64,000 nt of DNA, taken from NCBI GenBank assembly GCA_025267735.1, contig CM046297.1, forward strand, positions 16,766,011 through 16,830,010. Direction: 5' to 3'. A program made the translations under genes and the position numbers. Below are positions 1 to 10,110 of the stretch, one piece after another (within the stretch, counting starts at the first letter, position 1; every line of letters starts with the position of its first letter). The notes beneath the pieces were generated by a model that was not told where the DNA came from, ran no database searches, and saw nothing but the letters and a program-made list of their open reading frames with translations. Source of the stretch: Mactra quadrangularis. Lineage: Eukaryota > Mollusca > Bivalvia > Venerida > Mactridae.

Positions 1-1215
1 GTGGCCACTGTGCCCACGTGATAGCCCTAGGTCGGACCTCTCGCCTGGTATACGCCAGTACCGGGCGAAATCGCTTTAACTCGACGTTCGAGCCCTGAAA
101 CATAGCCCATCTGAGTTCTGATTTTATACACAAAATGTAAAGTACTGACACTTAGTGGTCTCTTGCCCGAGCCCGCGGAATTTTTCCAGGGTGGCTATTG
201 TGCCCACGTGATAGCCCCAAGTCGGACCTATCGCCTGGTATACGCCAGTACCGGGCGAAATTGCTTTAACTCGACGTTCGAGCCCTGAAACATGGCCCAT
301 CTGAGTGCTTATCTTATACACTAAACGTAAAGTACCGACATTAAGTGGTCGCTGGCCCGAGCCCACGGAATTTTCCCAGGCTGGCCTCTGTGCCCACGTG
401 ATAGCCCTACCTTGGACCTATCGCCTGGTATACGCCAGTACCGGGCGAAATCACTTTAACTCGACGTTCGAGCCCTGAAACATAGCCCATCCGAGTTCTG
501 ATTTTATACACAAAATGTAAAGTACTGACAATTAGTGGTCTCTTGCCAGAGCCCACGGAATTTTCCCAGGGTGGCCACTATGCCCACGTGATAGCCCTAG
601 GTCAGGTCTATCGCCTGGTATACGCCAGTACCGGGCAAAATTGCTTTAACTCGACGTTCGAGCCCTGAAACATGGCCAATCTGAGTGCTGATTTTTTACA
701 CAAAACTTAAAGTACCGACATTTAGTGGTCTCTGGCCCGAGCCCACAGAATTTTCCCAGGCTGGCCACTAGGCCAACAGGATAGCCCTAGGTCAGACCTC
801 TCGCCTGGTATGCGCCAGTATCGGACGAAATCGCTTTAAACCGACGTTCGAGCCCTGAAACATGGCCCATCTGAGTGCTGATTTTATACACAAAACGAAA
901 AGTACCGACACTAAGTGGTCTCTGGCCCGAGCCAACGGAATTTTCCCAGGGTGGCCACTGTGCCCACGTGAAAGCACTTTGTCGGACCTCTTGCCTGGTA
1001 TACGCCAGTACCGGGCGAAATCGCTTTAACTCGACGTTCGAGCCCTGAAATATGGCCCATCTGAGTGCTGATTTTATACACAAAACGTTAAGTACCGACA
1101 CTTAGTGGTCTTTGGCCCGAACCCACGGAATTTTCCCAGGCTGGCCACTGTGCCCACGTGATAGCCCAAGGTCGGACCTCATGCCTTGTATACGCAAGTA
1201 CCCGGCGAAATCAGT
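1..1215 (+). repeat. 190-bp tandem repeat, about 6.4 units
   Basis: Unit starts fall at 1, 191, 381, 571, 761, 951 and 1141, an exact 190-bp spacing with substitutions but almost no length change. Every unit carries CCCACGTGATAGCCC or a close variant, TACGCCAGTACCGGGCGAAAT, and TCGACGTTCGAGCCCTGAAA. Short minus-strand open frames across it are by-products of the repeat. Degenerate copies of the same unit lie in the opposite orientation at 34081-34860. Confidence 0.93.
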
Positions 1216-1380
1216 GGGTAGCACTACCCATGTCTATAAAAATGGTAACATAACCCATAGGAGTTGTTTAGTAACTAGTTAGAGGCATCAGGCCCGACAA
1301 ACGGACTTGCCATGTTTTATAACTGGTTATGGTACCTGGTTTTAGCACTAAATTAATATTTCACTATTCACATAAAAAAA

Positions 1381-1445
1381 ATTTTGCTAGCAAAAATAGC
1401 AACTTGTGGCCACTTTTGCTAGCAAAAAAATTTTGCTAACTTCAG
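1381..1445. other. Terminal hairpin of the Helitron-like element
   Basis: TTTTGCTAGCAAAA is self-complementary and is repeated on both sides of a central TGTGGCCAC, so the stretch can fold as one long imperfect hairpin. It is followed by TTTTGCTAAC. The matching segment at 34986-35025 has a 13-bp perfect stem. Confidence 0.7.
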
Positions 1446-1481
1446 CGACGTCTTTATGCGTGGTGATTTAGGAATCGAGTG

Positions 1482-1728
1482 TCATTGTTTTTTTCTCAAC
1501 TGTCAAAGCTTGAATTATTTCACTGTGACTGAATGAATTGTTTTTGTACTGGCGGCCTAATTGTTATTAAAAATATACTGACTAAAACATTTCATACGGA
1601 ATAAGAAGCTTTACTCAATAATAATACACACTTTCGGAAACTCACGGGTGTATTACAACAATAATTTTTACAAACGCATTCACCGTGAAATTATTCATGT
1701 TTTGACAGTTGAAAAAAAACGAACAATA
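1482..1728. mobile_element. MITE family M1, copy 1 (about 245 bp)
   Basis: Inverted ends of about 50 bp: the left arm reads ATTGTTTTTTTCTCAACTGT then CAAAGCTTGAATTATTTCAC, and the right arm is its reverse complement with a few changes, ending GAACAATA. The ends match the copies at 4173-4293 and 8317-8845. TA target duplication is clear in copy 2 and mutated here on the left. A TA target suggests a Tc1/mariner-type driver; no transposase is inside. Confidence 0.75.
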
Positions 1729-2198
1729 ATGAAGAAGCAATAAAAAGAAGTAATAAAAAAGTGAAAAATTACTGAATAATCATTGTGCGACAATATTAAA
1801 CTGAGCTTAAACTACCTAATTATGATAATTACATACATATACAGTTATGCACGCGTTCATAACTTATACGACTATGAATCAATTTGTAAAAGTGGCACGC
1901 TGCTGTACTTAAATCTTGGACACATTAGTCTTTTTTTTTTGGGGGGGGGGGGGGGGGGTTATATGTTCCAAAGCATTTGTTTATTTATGAAATCAAAATT
2001 AATCGTAAAACACCTGTATTTTGCCGAACGCTTCCGATTTACTAATGAAGACAAAAATAGACCCAGTACCGAGTTTAATAAATTCTTGCATTAAGGTCAA
2101 GCTCAGGTTAGTATTGTCGGTCTACACCATATGGAATGCCATGTACTTCAAACATTTCTATTACCAGACGTTTAATAGGCATTATGTTGTTTGCTGTT
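1729..2198. other. Non-coding AT-rich stretch with a T10-G18 run
   Basis: No gene, transposon end or tandem structure recognised apart from the homopolymer pair at 1931-1958. Short open frames here cross the G run, where they encode polyglycine, and look accidental. Confidence 0.5.
1931..1958. repeat. T10-G18 homopolymer tract
   Basis: Ten T are followed directly by eighteen G on the plus strand. Eighteen consecutive G could form a G-quadruplex, and such runs are unstable in replication and hard to sequence, so the exact length may be wrong. Confidence 0.9.
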
Positions 2199-3473
2199 CG
2201 TAACCATAAAAAGTTCGGGATGAAAGTTCTTTGAACGAATCTTTGAATACATAACGATTCGTCCTTTAACTTTTCGTAACCAGGAAGTTGAAGACGAAAT
2301 TTCTGGGGACGAATCTTGCATACTATTGATTCGTGCTCAACTTTTTGTTACCAGTACATGTTGGGTACGAAATGTCTGGAGATGAATTGATTTATAAATC
2401 GGTTCATCCCCAAATTTTTCATAACAAGAAAAGTTGGTTACGAAATTTCTAGAAACTAATCCGATTTTAATTCGACTCGTCCCTTAACTTATCCTAACCA
2501 GAAATAAGATAGGTACGAAATTTCTAAGGACGAATTTCGACGTTTCCAAACTTTTTGAAAGATGAAGAGTTAGAGGACAAATTTTAACATTTTGTTTCGT
2601 CCCAATACTTTTCATAACAAAAAGTTGAGAAAGTCAATTTCGGGACAAATCTGTTTACATTTCGATTCGTCCCCATTTTTTCGAAACTTTGAAAAGGTAA
2701 AGTACGAAAGTCCATGGGACAAATCTTATGTATTTCGATTCATCCCCAATTTTTCGAAACAATTAAAAGTTGGGAATGAAAGTTCTGGGTACGAACCTTG
2801 CATACATTTCAATTCGCCCCCAAACTTTGAAACAATAAGTTGAATACGAAATTTCTGGAAACGAATAAATTGTGTTTTACGGCGTATTAACCCTAAGGTT
2901 ATATCACGCCAAAAACAGTAGACAATTTCTTGGGCACTTAAGTCTAACCATTTTAATTTGTCCCTTAACTTTTCGTAACCAGAAAAGTTCTGGTACGAAA
3001 GTTCTGAGGACGAACCTTAAAATTTTAATTTCGATTTGTCCCTCAACTTTTCGTAAAATGAAAAGCTTGGAGACTTGTTCGCCAAAAACTTCGTAACAAT
3101 ATATACGACCTATTTACATTCCGGTCCACAGACTTCAAAACCAGAGAATAGGTAAATAAAGTTCTGGGGACTTTTTTGTAACCATTTCGATTCGTCAGTC
3201 AACTTATCGTACCAGAAAGTCATGTACGAAAGTTCCGAGGGCGAATCTTAAGTTTACATTATCAAGATTCGCCCCCTTTTAACTTTCGTACTCACTTGTC
3301 ATGGACCGAAAATATTGAGGGATGTATGCTTACATTTGGATTAGTTTCCAGGAATTTCAGTACACATTTCTAGGTACGAAAATATTAGGGAACGAGATAG
3401 TTTAAATTTGGATTCGTCCAAGGAAACTTCATACTAATCTTTATGTACGAAAATATTTGGGGACGAACATAAG
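2199..3473. repeat. Degenerate 73-bp tandem array with two dyads per unit
   Basis: The motif YGTAACC or YATAAC recurs at about 2199, 2275, 2346, 2420 and 2493 and onward, roughly every 73 bp. A typical unit reads TTTCGTAACCAGAAAAGTTG, then GGTACGAAATTTCTGGGGAC, then GAATCTT and GATTCGTCC. Two inverted pairs occur per unit: TTTCGTA with TACGAAA, and GGACGAAT with ATTCGTCC. Units are quite diverged, so the array is old. A remnant resumes at 3845-3925 beyond the inserted element at 3483-3835. Confidence 0.8.
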
Positions 3474-3482
3474 TTAACATTC

Positions 3483-3835
3483 CATTCGGAACTACCTCGG
3501 CGATTTTTCACGCAAATAAACCTCGGATATCACGAGGTGCGAAAGTTTCATCATGGAATCTAGCCTCGTTCCCGACGTTTGGAACGCTGGCACACACCAA
3601 AAGTGACGTACGATTATGGGCAGTTACAGCTCTTCAATGCCTGTAACTGATATTCACTCAAATCAAAGTTGATCCTCGAACATTTTGTGTACTCGATACT
3701 TTCTGCAAAATGATCTGCCATGTCGATTGTTTACATCGGCACTTAATCGCCTGACCTTACAACTTAGTTGTATTTCTACTACGATTAATATCCGAGGTGC
3801 ATCTTTGTAGTTGATCGCCGAGCTAGTTCCGAATG
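3483..3835. mobile_element. Mutator-like MITE (family M4), 353 bp, 9-bp target duplication
   Basis: The left end CATTCGGAACTACCTCGGCG matches the reverse complement of the right end (CATTCGGAACTAGCTCGGCG), with further matching inside around ACCTCGGATAT. It is flanked on both sides by TTAACATTC (3474-3482 and 3836-3844). Removing it and one TTAACATTC restores a continuous 73-bp-array unit. A 9-bp duplication with long inverted ends fits Mutator-like elements. A relative sits at 40612-40881. No coding capacity. Confidence 0.85.
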
Positions 3836-3844
3836 TTAACATTC

Positions 3845-3925
3845 GTATTCGTTCCCTGAGAAATTTTAGTAAACTATTTTAGGGACGAAAACCTCATTAG
3901 ACGAATAATCAACATTTTGTCGCCT
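3845..3925. repeat. Remnant of the 73-bp array
   Basis: GTATTCGTTCCCTGAG and TTTAGGGACGAAAACC continue the unit interrupted at 3474. Confidence 0.6.
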
Positions 3926-4172
3926 CACTCTAACAATGCTCGAACTACCATATTTTTTTTTCCAGGATATCGAGTTCAAAAGTTCATATCTTAATTGTTT
4001 CATTATGTATAGACATTAGACTTGGCAGGCACATTAACAATGCATAGAGGCAAGAAAATCTTTTTAGAACAATGTCATACTAGTAGCTTTGGATGTATCT
4101 CATTTGTTTTTCATGAATGGAGATAGAACATTGTTAGAGAGCCGACGATTTGGATTCGTCTACAATTTTGTA

Positions 4173-4293
4173 TTGTTCGTTTTTTCTAATCTGTCAAAGT
4201 TTGAATAATTTCACGGAGAATGATTACACACTATCAAAAAGCACGAACTCCGTAAAATTATTCATGTTTTGACAGTTCAGAAAAAAAGAACAA
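4173..4293. mobile_element. MITE family M1, copy 2 (121 bp), TA duplication
   Basis: Almost entirely two inverted arms of about 47 bp: the left begins TTGTTCGTTTTTTCTAATCT and the reverse complement of the right begins TTGTTCTTTTTTTCTGAACT; both continue through GTCAAA and GAATAATTT to ACGGAG. Flanked by TA on each side (4171-4172, 4294-4295). This is the best-preserved copy in the window. Confidence 0.85.
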
Positions 4294-4394
4294 TACTTAC
4301 TATTAGGTATGAAGGTATCAAAGGACCATCCATCCCGAATAGTGTAACCAACTATTAAACCATTATAAATGATAAAACAACACAAGTTAATCAA

Positions 4395-4530
4395 TTTACT
4401 TGGACAACAAGGATCTCAAGGACAAAGAGTCCGAGTTCACTTGTTAAATATCAGCAGGCCAAATTAAATAAAGTACAGGACATTGGGCAACAAACATCTC
4501 AAGGACAAAACGTCCGAGATGACTTGTTGG
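4395..4530. repeat. Two-copy direct repeat, about 83 bp apart
   Basis: ATCTCAAGGACAAAGAGTCC and ATCTCAAGGACAAAACGTCC lie in similar contexts (CAACAAGG or CAACAAAC before, ACTTGTT after). Each copy has a small dyad, GGAC with GTCC. Function unknown. Confidence 0.55.
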
Positions 4531-4847
4531 AAAAGAAGGACCAATTGTACATGAAATTCATTGGGTTGATTCTTCTACAGCAGCGGTTACTTGTTTCACA
4601 TTCACCAGTTAGATGTGCTACTTCAGTACTTCTGCTCATTACGATCTGAAATAAAACAAACAAGTTACTTTATTTTAAATAAAGTGCAATATTTGACCGA
4701 CTAAAGTAGACCTACAGTGTCTAACAAAACATTAAACACATTTACTGCTCAATCATCATTGATTTGTTCAGTCCAATTAAAAACTCGTAATTGTGAAAAT
4801 TTACAAAGTAGACAGCTCAGGGCTAGTTCCAAAATTTCAAATAAATA
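4531..4847. other. AT-rich non-coding stretch
   Basis: No gene or repeat end recognised. Confidence 0.4.
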
Positions 4848-5190
4848 AGGGACTTAAGTCATTATTTCCCCACATGTGTATACACTTAAAATAAGTAGGT
4901 CCTATTAGTTGGAATACTTGAATTTTACCCTTACTCTTTAATGTCAATTTGCCACTTTTTTGTAAACTGTTTATTTTGTTTGATATTTAAGCTAAGTATT
5001 TGTTGGGTAAAGAACTATCTAAAGTTCATCACTTCTGATAATATCTCAATTAACAAGAAATATATTAGATGAAATATTTTGTTATCCTTACATAAAACTT
5101 CAATGATAAAATCCGAGGATTCCAACTGTAAGGACCTACTTACCAATTGGATAGCTTCAGATTTTATCAAGATAACTGACTAAAGTCCCT
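4848..5190. mobile_element. MITE family M2, copy 1 (343 bp)
   Basis: The left end AGGGACTTAAGTCATTA and the right end TAACTGACTAAAGTCCCT are inverted repeats, and pairing continues for about 80 bp through TAGGTCC, AGTTGGAAT and ATTTTAC. A second copy at 37445-37806 is highly similar throughout. Target duplication is not clear. No coding sequence. Confidence 0.85.
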
Positions 5191-5200
5191 AATTAAGTAG

Positions 5201-5472
5201 CCGCCTGTCTAGCACAGTTGGTAGCATGCAAGTTTACTGATTGAGGGGTTGTGGACTTTATTCCTGGAAAGCGCATACTTTCGTGGAGCTTAGTCATGAA
5301 ACTTTCCTACTGCCATTCTCCCTCCTACCAATGATTCTTAATGATGTAGGGAAGTTATCAGTCACTAACAAAAGTGTTCGACTAGTGGTTGGTTTAGCCT
5401 TTCCAGGAACAGCGAGTCTAGGAGGACTGACCACCTAAATATGACCTATACTATATGTTACTATGGTGTTAA
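5201..5472 (+). mobile_element. tRNA-derived SINE, family S-II, plus copy
   Basis: The head carries an A-box-like TAGCACAGTTGG and a degenerate B-box region ending ACTTTATTCCTGG. The body contains CCATTCTCCCTCCTACCAAT then GATTCTTAATGATGTAGGG. The minus copy at 6195-6445 matches across the body and past the end to CTATATGTTACTATGG. The core is nearly identical between copies while flanks are clearly diverged. A small open frame across it is not a gene. Confidence 0.75.
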
Positions 5473-5699
5473 ACTTAACATAAAAATAAAATAAATTGAG
5501 AATACAATAAAAGCACTCATATTCAATAAATTAACCAAAGAATTGTTTCAACTAACTACCCCTTGTAAATTAATTATAGCAAGTTTATTCAAAGCGCAAT
5601 GTAAAACCATCCTTCAAACACTGTTGAGTATGGTAACAAGCAACAACATTTTACTTTAGATTATCATGTTTTGATTTATTGTTTTCATTTGTAATATTA

Positions 5700-5938
5700 C
5701 ACCGCCCTCCAAAAGTTTTGGACAAATAAAATTTTGAGAAAAAATGATCATGCATAACACAAATTAACTATCATTAGGCTTTATTGATGTAATATTGTTT
5801 TAATCATATGTTCATAAAGTAATCAATGCTGACTTAAGAATTTGCTCAGATGCCTCTTTCTTCCTTATATTCATGAATAAAGATTAATCAGTTTATCTTA
5901 AATCCAAGATTTTGTTCAAGAATTTTTGGAGGGCGCTG
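5700..5938. mobile_element. MITE family M3 (239 bp), Tc1/mariner-type ends
   Basis: Left end CACCGCCCTCCAAAAGTTTT; reverse complement of right end CAGCGCCCTCCAAAAATTCT; flanked by TA on both sides (5698-5699, 5939-5940). CASYGCCCTCCAAAA with a TA target is typical of Tc1/mariner derivatives. No transposase reading frame. Confidence 0.85.
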
Positions 5939-6194
5939 TATTTTAAATCAGCATCACAAATCCTCAGTGAACATTCAACTACAAATGTACTTTTCTAAGG
6001 AATAATAAATTCAGCATGGATAGTGGAATTCAAACTAGGACAATGACTTTATTCACCAATTTAGACAACTTTTGCAAATTCAAATGACAAAGTCATAATC
6101 TTTATGCCCCTATGCTTGAGTAACTAGGTTTAATCTTTAAAATTTGAATAATTTCATATTTTATAAATACTATTAGAAATGCTAACTTATCTTG

Positions 6195-6445
6195 ATAAAA
6201 TTCTCAGCCATAGCAACATATTGTAATGGTCATATAATGGCGGCCAGTCAACCTACTCACTGTTCCTGGAAAGGTTATATCGACGGATTTAGCTGTTAAC
6301 AAACTACTAATCACATACTTTTATCAAAGACTGACATCTGCCCTACATAATTAAGAATCATTGGTAGGAGGGAGAATGGCTGTACCAAGCTCCATGAAAG
6401 TATGCCCCACCTAGGAATCAAATCTGACATTGTCATGACAGATTG
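6195..6445 (-). mobile_element. tRNA-derived SINE, family S-II, minus copy
   Basis: On the minus strand it reads through GGCATACTTTCATGGAGCTT and CCATTCTCCCTCCTACCAAT to CCTTTCCAGGAACAGTGAG, as in the plus copy at 5201. The tRNA-like head is degraded. The 40-bp core differs from the other copy by one base. Confidence 0.75.
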
Positions 6446-7094
6446 TCATATAATAACATATTTAATAGTTCAACTTGACTATCTATATCCCTATCATAAC
6501 TATTTTCATTTTTACTGAAAGTTGGAATAATACAACCACCATCTTCAGAAGTTTACTGCTGAGCTACTAAACTTTCTAGCAGTAAAGTTACAGTTGTACT
6601 GCTGTATTGCTGACTTGGCACATTCAAATCTTCCAATATTTAACTTAGTAACACGGGTATATTTATTTATACTAAAGAAACTAGCCACTAATTGCATTTG
6701 GGTATAAAACAACCTTCCATTGATTAATATACTTTTTGTGTACAGGACCAATCAAAATTTAAGAGACAAGAAAATAAACAGCTAAATTCTTTAACTTCAA
6801 TAATTGTTTTGTAGAAACATTATTTTAAGTACATTTTGCATGGTTGGTGATAAATAAAAACTTAATAAATGCATCACTTTTATAAGAATCAGCATCTGAC
6901 ATAGAAAAAGCCTCAAAACCATGATCAATGTAATGCTTTTGTTGACTTATCTATAACTACAACTACAAGTAACAATAATGATTTTCAAAAGTTCAATGAA
7001 AGCTATTTAGAAGACCTACAAAGTTAAATTGTCACAAAACATTTGGTTGCCACTGAGAATTCACTGTTTTCACTGCATATCAATCATGTCACAA
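6446..7094. other. AT-rich non-coding stretch
   Basis: No coding or repeat structure recognised. A 68-codon minus-strand open frame (6545-6751) has no recognisable features. Confidence 0.4.
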
Positions 7095-7785
7095 TTGGAC
7101 AAAAGTGGATCAGGACAACTCAGTTTGAAAACAACTCAACTCAAGACAGCTTATGCTGTGGGTAGGGACCACTCGACACGTAGACAACTCAGACCCTAAA
7201 CAACTTCCGTTAGGCATATTATCTGGATGGCGATATGTGAAAGGGAACTAACCCTCAAAAACCTTGTTAAGAGAAAATCACATTTTAGTCTTTTCTACGT
7301 GCCCCCAAAAATGATTTATTTTTCACTACATGTTATCTGAGTTTTAAATTCAAACAGTTTAAAGCATTAATAAACAGTTTGGTTTTAACTTATACTATCT
7401 ACTGCTTTTTAAAAACAAACGTTTTGTGGGATAACTTATTAAGGGAAAAATGTGGATTAGTACATAATAACAATAACTTAGGTTGTAGGCATGCTATACA
7501 CGCCTCAACTAGACAGAATTGATGCTGAGAGTTTGGAGATCTTTATGGGACAGATAACTTGGTTTTTTTCCAAAATGAGGGTTAGTTCACTTTAACAAAT
7601 CACCATTCATCTATTTAATGGAAAATAATGATAAAGCAATGATTTTAAATTAAAATTAATTTTATATTTATATGTATGATACAGGATGAGTTGTCCACAG
7701 GTTGAGTTGTCTCATCCTAGGGGTTAAGTTGTCCCTACTTAGGGTTGAGCTGATCATCCTTGGAGTTGTAACTGACCCTGACATA
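7095..7785. mobile_element. Candidate foldback element with ACAACTCAA subrepeats
   Basis: The left side holds several ACAACTCA motifs and TAGGGACCACTC. The right side holds the complement: TGAGTTGTCC, GGTTGAGTTGTC and TTAAGTTGTCCCTACT. The sides are similar in inverted orientation over about 90 bp, imperfectly. A related fragment lies at 10893-10985. Ends and target duplication are not resolved. Confidence 0.45.
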
Positions 7786-7880
7786 TCTCATTGATATAGA
7801 TAAAGGAATAAAAGTACCTGCTTAGTTCTGGTAATGGGGGTCTGAAGAGTAGAGATTCATGGTTTTATTGTTACCATATC

Positions 7881-8100
7881 CATTTATAACCTCACAAAAA
7901 ACATTCTAGTTCTGAAATAACAAAGGGAGATAACCATTTATAGCATCACTAATTACATTCTAGTTCTGAAATAACAAAGCGAGATAACCATTAATAACTT
8001 CACTAAATACATTCTAGTACTGAAATAACAAAGGGAGATAACCATTTATAACTTCACTAAATACTGTCTAGATCTGAAATAAGAAAGGGAGGTGACTATC
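7881..8100. repeat. 54-bp tandem repeat, 4 units
   Basis: CATTTATAAC or a variant starts at 7881, 7935, 7989 and 8043; each unit continues with TTCTAGTTCTGAAATAACAA and AGGGAGATAAC. Confidence 0.88.
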
Positions 8101-8316
8101 AATGTAATGAAAAACAAAAGTGGGCATTTTTCAAAGTACATGTAATGCTCAATTTGTCGGTAGCGCATACATTAACTTCCCTTATTTAAATCTATCAATC
8201 AAGAGTACTGTAGTACTTTAGTGAATATTCAAATCAAAGGGGCTAATTTACGGCCACTAAAAACTGAATAAAATTGAACAAGAGTTTCTAATTCTATGTT
8301 TTTACAGTTTGATCCG

Positions 8317-8845
8317 AAATCTGTCGAAGCATGAATAATTTCACAATGACTAAATCGGATAATTTTATATATTTGCTCTTGTTTATTTATTTATTGGATT
8401 TAACGCCGTGTCAACACAATTTAGGTTATTATACGACGTCCAGCACACCTAACCTAGCTTTCCTGGACCATTGTCTATAACCAGTACTCACCTACCCTTC
8501 CACAAGGCTAGAAACTTCTCCATATTTCTAATCAATGGAGAAAAATCGACATTATTGTCAAATTTTCATGGAAGGGTATAACCTCCATGGGTGGGATTCG
8601 AACCCGCACCCCCTTGGGCACAAGATTCCAAATCCTGGTGCACTACCAACTGCGCTATCAACCTGGGTTTATTTGCCCATGGCCTAACTGAAATATCATA
8701 GCAAAAAGCTTATTCTACTACACAAAAATTTCAATCACAATATGAAACACACCATTGATAAATCACAAATGTAAGGAGATGACAATAATTTAACATACAT
8801 GAAGTCACCATAAAATTATTGATGTTTTGAATAACCCATAATGCT
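8317..8845. mobile_element. MITE family M1, copy 3, split by a SINE
   Basis: The left arm contains CTGTCGAAGCATGAATAATT TCAC and the right arm ACCATAAAATTATTGATGTT TTG, the inverted ends of family M1, degraded. The SINE at 8377-8670 lies between them, so the MITE is older than the SINE. Confidence 0.6.
8377..8670 (-). mobile_element. tRNA-derived SINE, family S-I, minus copy 1
   Basis: On the minus strand the head has a good A box (TAGCGCAGTTGGTAGTGC) and B box (GGTTCGAATCCC), then a body with GGTTATACCCTTCCATG, and ends in a run of AAATA units at 8382-8397. ATTTGC occurs just outside both ends and may be a short target duplication. Confidence 0.88.
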
Positions 8846-9339
8846 ATTTTACAGTTATGAATATTTTTTCAAAATCATGATAAATTATTACAAAACAATA
8901 TTTTTCATTCATTACATCATGATAATAAAAAAGCATGAATTAGATTCATCAAACAAAATTCTGTAGAAAAGTTATTGATAAAAACTTTAATCCAAGTGAA
9001 AAATTATCTCCCTTTGATATGAAAATTGTGTTATTTTAAAATTCCAAATACTACAGTTTCGACAAGAAAAAGTAAAGAATTTGCCTCGATTTAAAGAGCT
9101 GTTAATATTCTAATTTAGTCAAATTTCAATGATACCTATGCAAGACTAAGTAGTAGAAATTGCGTACTATTTGCTTGTCTAGTTTCCAGACGTACTTTGA
9201 CAGGTAAAAGTATGTCAGGCAAACCATGATCATGGCCGTGCCATATGATATGCAATGAATTAGGTATTGGATAATTATGTTTTCAAATGACCAAACAGAA
9301 CGCTGCGCACGCATATTTATATTTACTTCCGGGATCCGC
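8846..9339. other. AT-rich non-coding stretch
   Basis: No coding or mobile-element signal recognised. Confidence 0.4.
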
Positions 9340-9505
9340 TAAACTAGATGTGTCCCTATATGTTTTACAAATGTTTTATTTTAATGTTTATCATGCTTGC
9401 TATATCTAGTACATAAATATTTTGTGAAGCTCACAGGGAAGATTGGGCTTTGCCTAGCAGTGTTGCCTCTATAAATAAAGTCTTTATTATTATTATTATC
9501 ATTAA
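9340..9505 (+). mobile_element. Probable 3' tail of a non-LTR retrotransposon
   Basis: The stretch ends GCCTCTATAAATAAAGTCTT followed by TATTATTATTATTATC: a polyadenylation-like AATAAA leading into a (TTA)n tail. That form is common for CR1/L2-like LINE 3' ends in invertebrates. No coding part is attached. Assignment rests on the tail alone. Confidence 0.45.
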
Positions 9506-9621
9506 ATTAATATTCATTGTTTTCATTTCATTAATACTTTCACAACATGATAAAGCTTACACTTTTAAAATCAAATGAGAGCTAAAAGGTGGTTTTTTAA
9601 ACTAAAAAATAACTATTTTTT

Positions 9622-9904
9622 TTTAATTAGATTTAACGCTGTTTCAACACATTTCAGGTCATTTTACAGAGTCCAGCGCACCTAACCTTACTTTCCTGGA
9701 CCATTGTCTATAACCGGTACTCACCTACCCTTTCACAAAGCTGTAAACTTCTCAATATTATCTGATCAATGGAGGAAAATTGACATTATTGTCTAATTTT
9801 CATGGAAGGGTATAACCTCCCGCAGTAGGATTCGAACCCGTACCCCCTTCAGGACACGAGATTCCATATCCCGGCAAGCTACCAACTGCGCAATTGACCC
9901 GGGT
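9622..9904 (-). mobile_element. SINE family S-I, minus copy 2
   Basis: Carries the family body (complement of GGTTATACCCTTCCATG) and on the minus strand an intact B-box-like GGTTCGAATCC. The A box is worn (AATTGCGCAGTTGGTAGC). It directly abuts a second, partial copy. Confidence 0.82.
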
Positions 9905-10110
9905 TTGCACCTAACCTAGCTTTCCTGGACCCTTGTCTATAACCAGAACTTACCTACCCTTCCACAAGGCCAGAAACTTCTCCATATTATCTTATCAATG
10001 GAGGAAAATTGACATTATAGTCTAATTTTCATGGAAGGGTATACCCCCCCCTTTCGGGACACGAGATTCCGAATCCCAATGTGCTTTCAACTGCACTATA
10101 GACCGGGGTA
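9905..10110 (-). mobile_element. SINE family S-I, partial minus copy adjoining copy 2
   Basis: Starts in mid-element at GCACCTAACCTAGCTTTCC and runs to GACCGGGGT. The B-box region is deleted, with a short C run in its place. The two copies, same orientation and back to back, form a dimer-like arrangement. Confidence 0.75.

Larger units (their letters stand above)
1..1453 (+). mobile_element. Right part of a Helitron-like (pearl/HINE-like) element with tandem core
   Basis: The window opens inside a 190-bp tandem core that stops near 1215. A unique right arm follows (1216-1453), ending in a hairpin built on TTTTGCTAGCAAAA and TGGCCA, then TTTTGCTAACTTCAGCG. The same right arm and hairpin occur at 34861-35043, so both loci belong to one family. 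A tandem core with a 3' hairpin followed by a CTRR-type end (here CTAA) is known from non-autonomous Helitron-like elements of bivalves; the assignment is inference. No transposase or helicase coding sequence is present. The left end lies outside the window. Confidence 0.6.

Noticed and set aside
787..1101. Minus-strand open frames in the 190-bp array
   Set aside because: Repeat by-products; the same peptide pattern recurs in two frames.
1783..2094. 103-codon plus frame with polyglycine
   Set aside because: It crosses a G18 run, has no domain, and depends on an uncertain homopolymer length.
5241..5438. 65-codon plus frame
   Set aside because: Lies wholly inside the SINE at 5201-5472.
9485..9505. 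(TTA)n as an independent microsatellite
   Set aside because: Better read as the tail of a LINE, because AATAAA directly precedes it.
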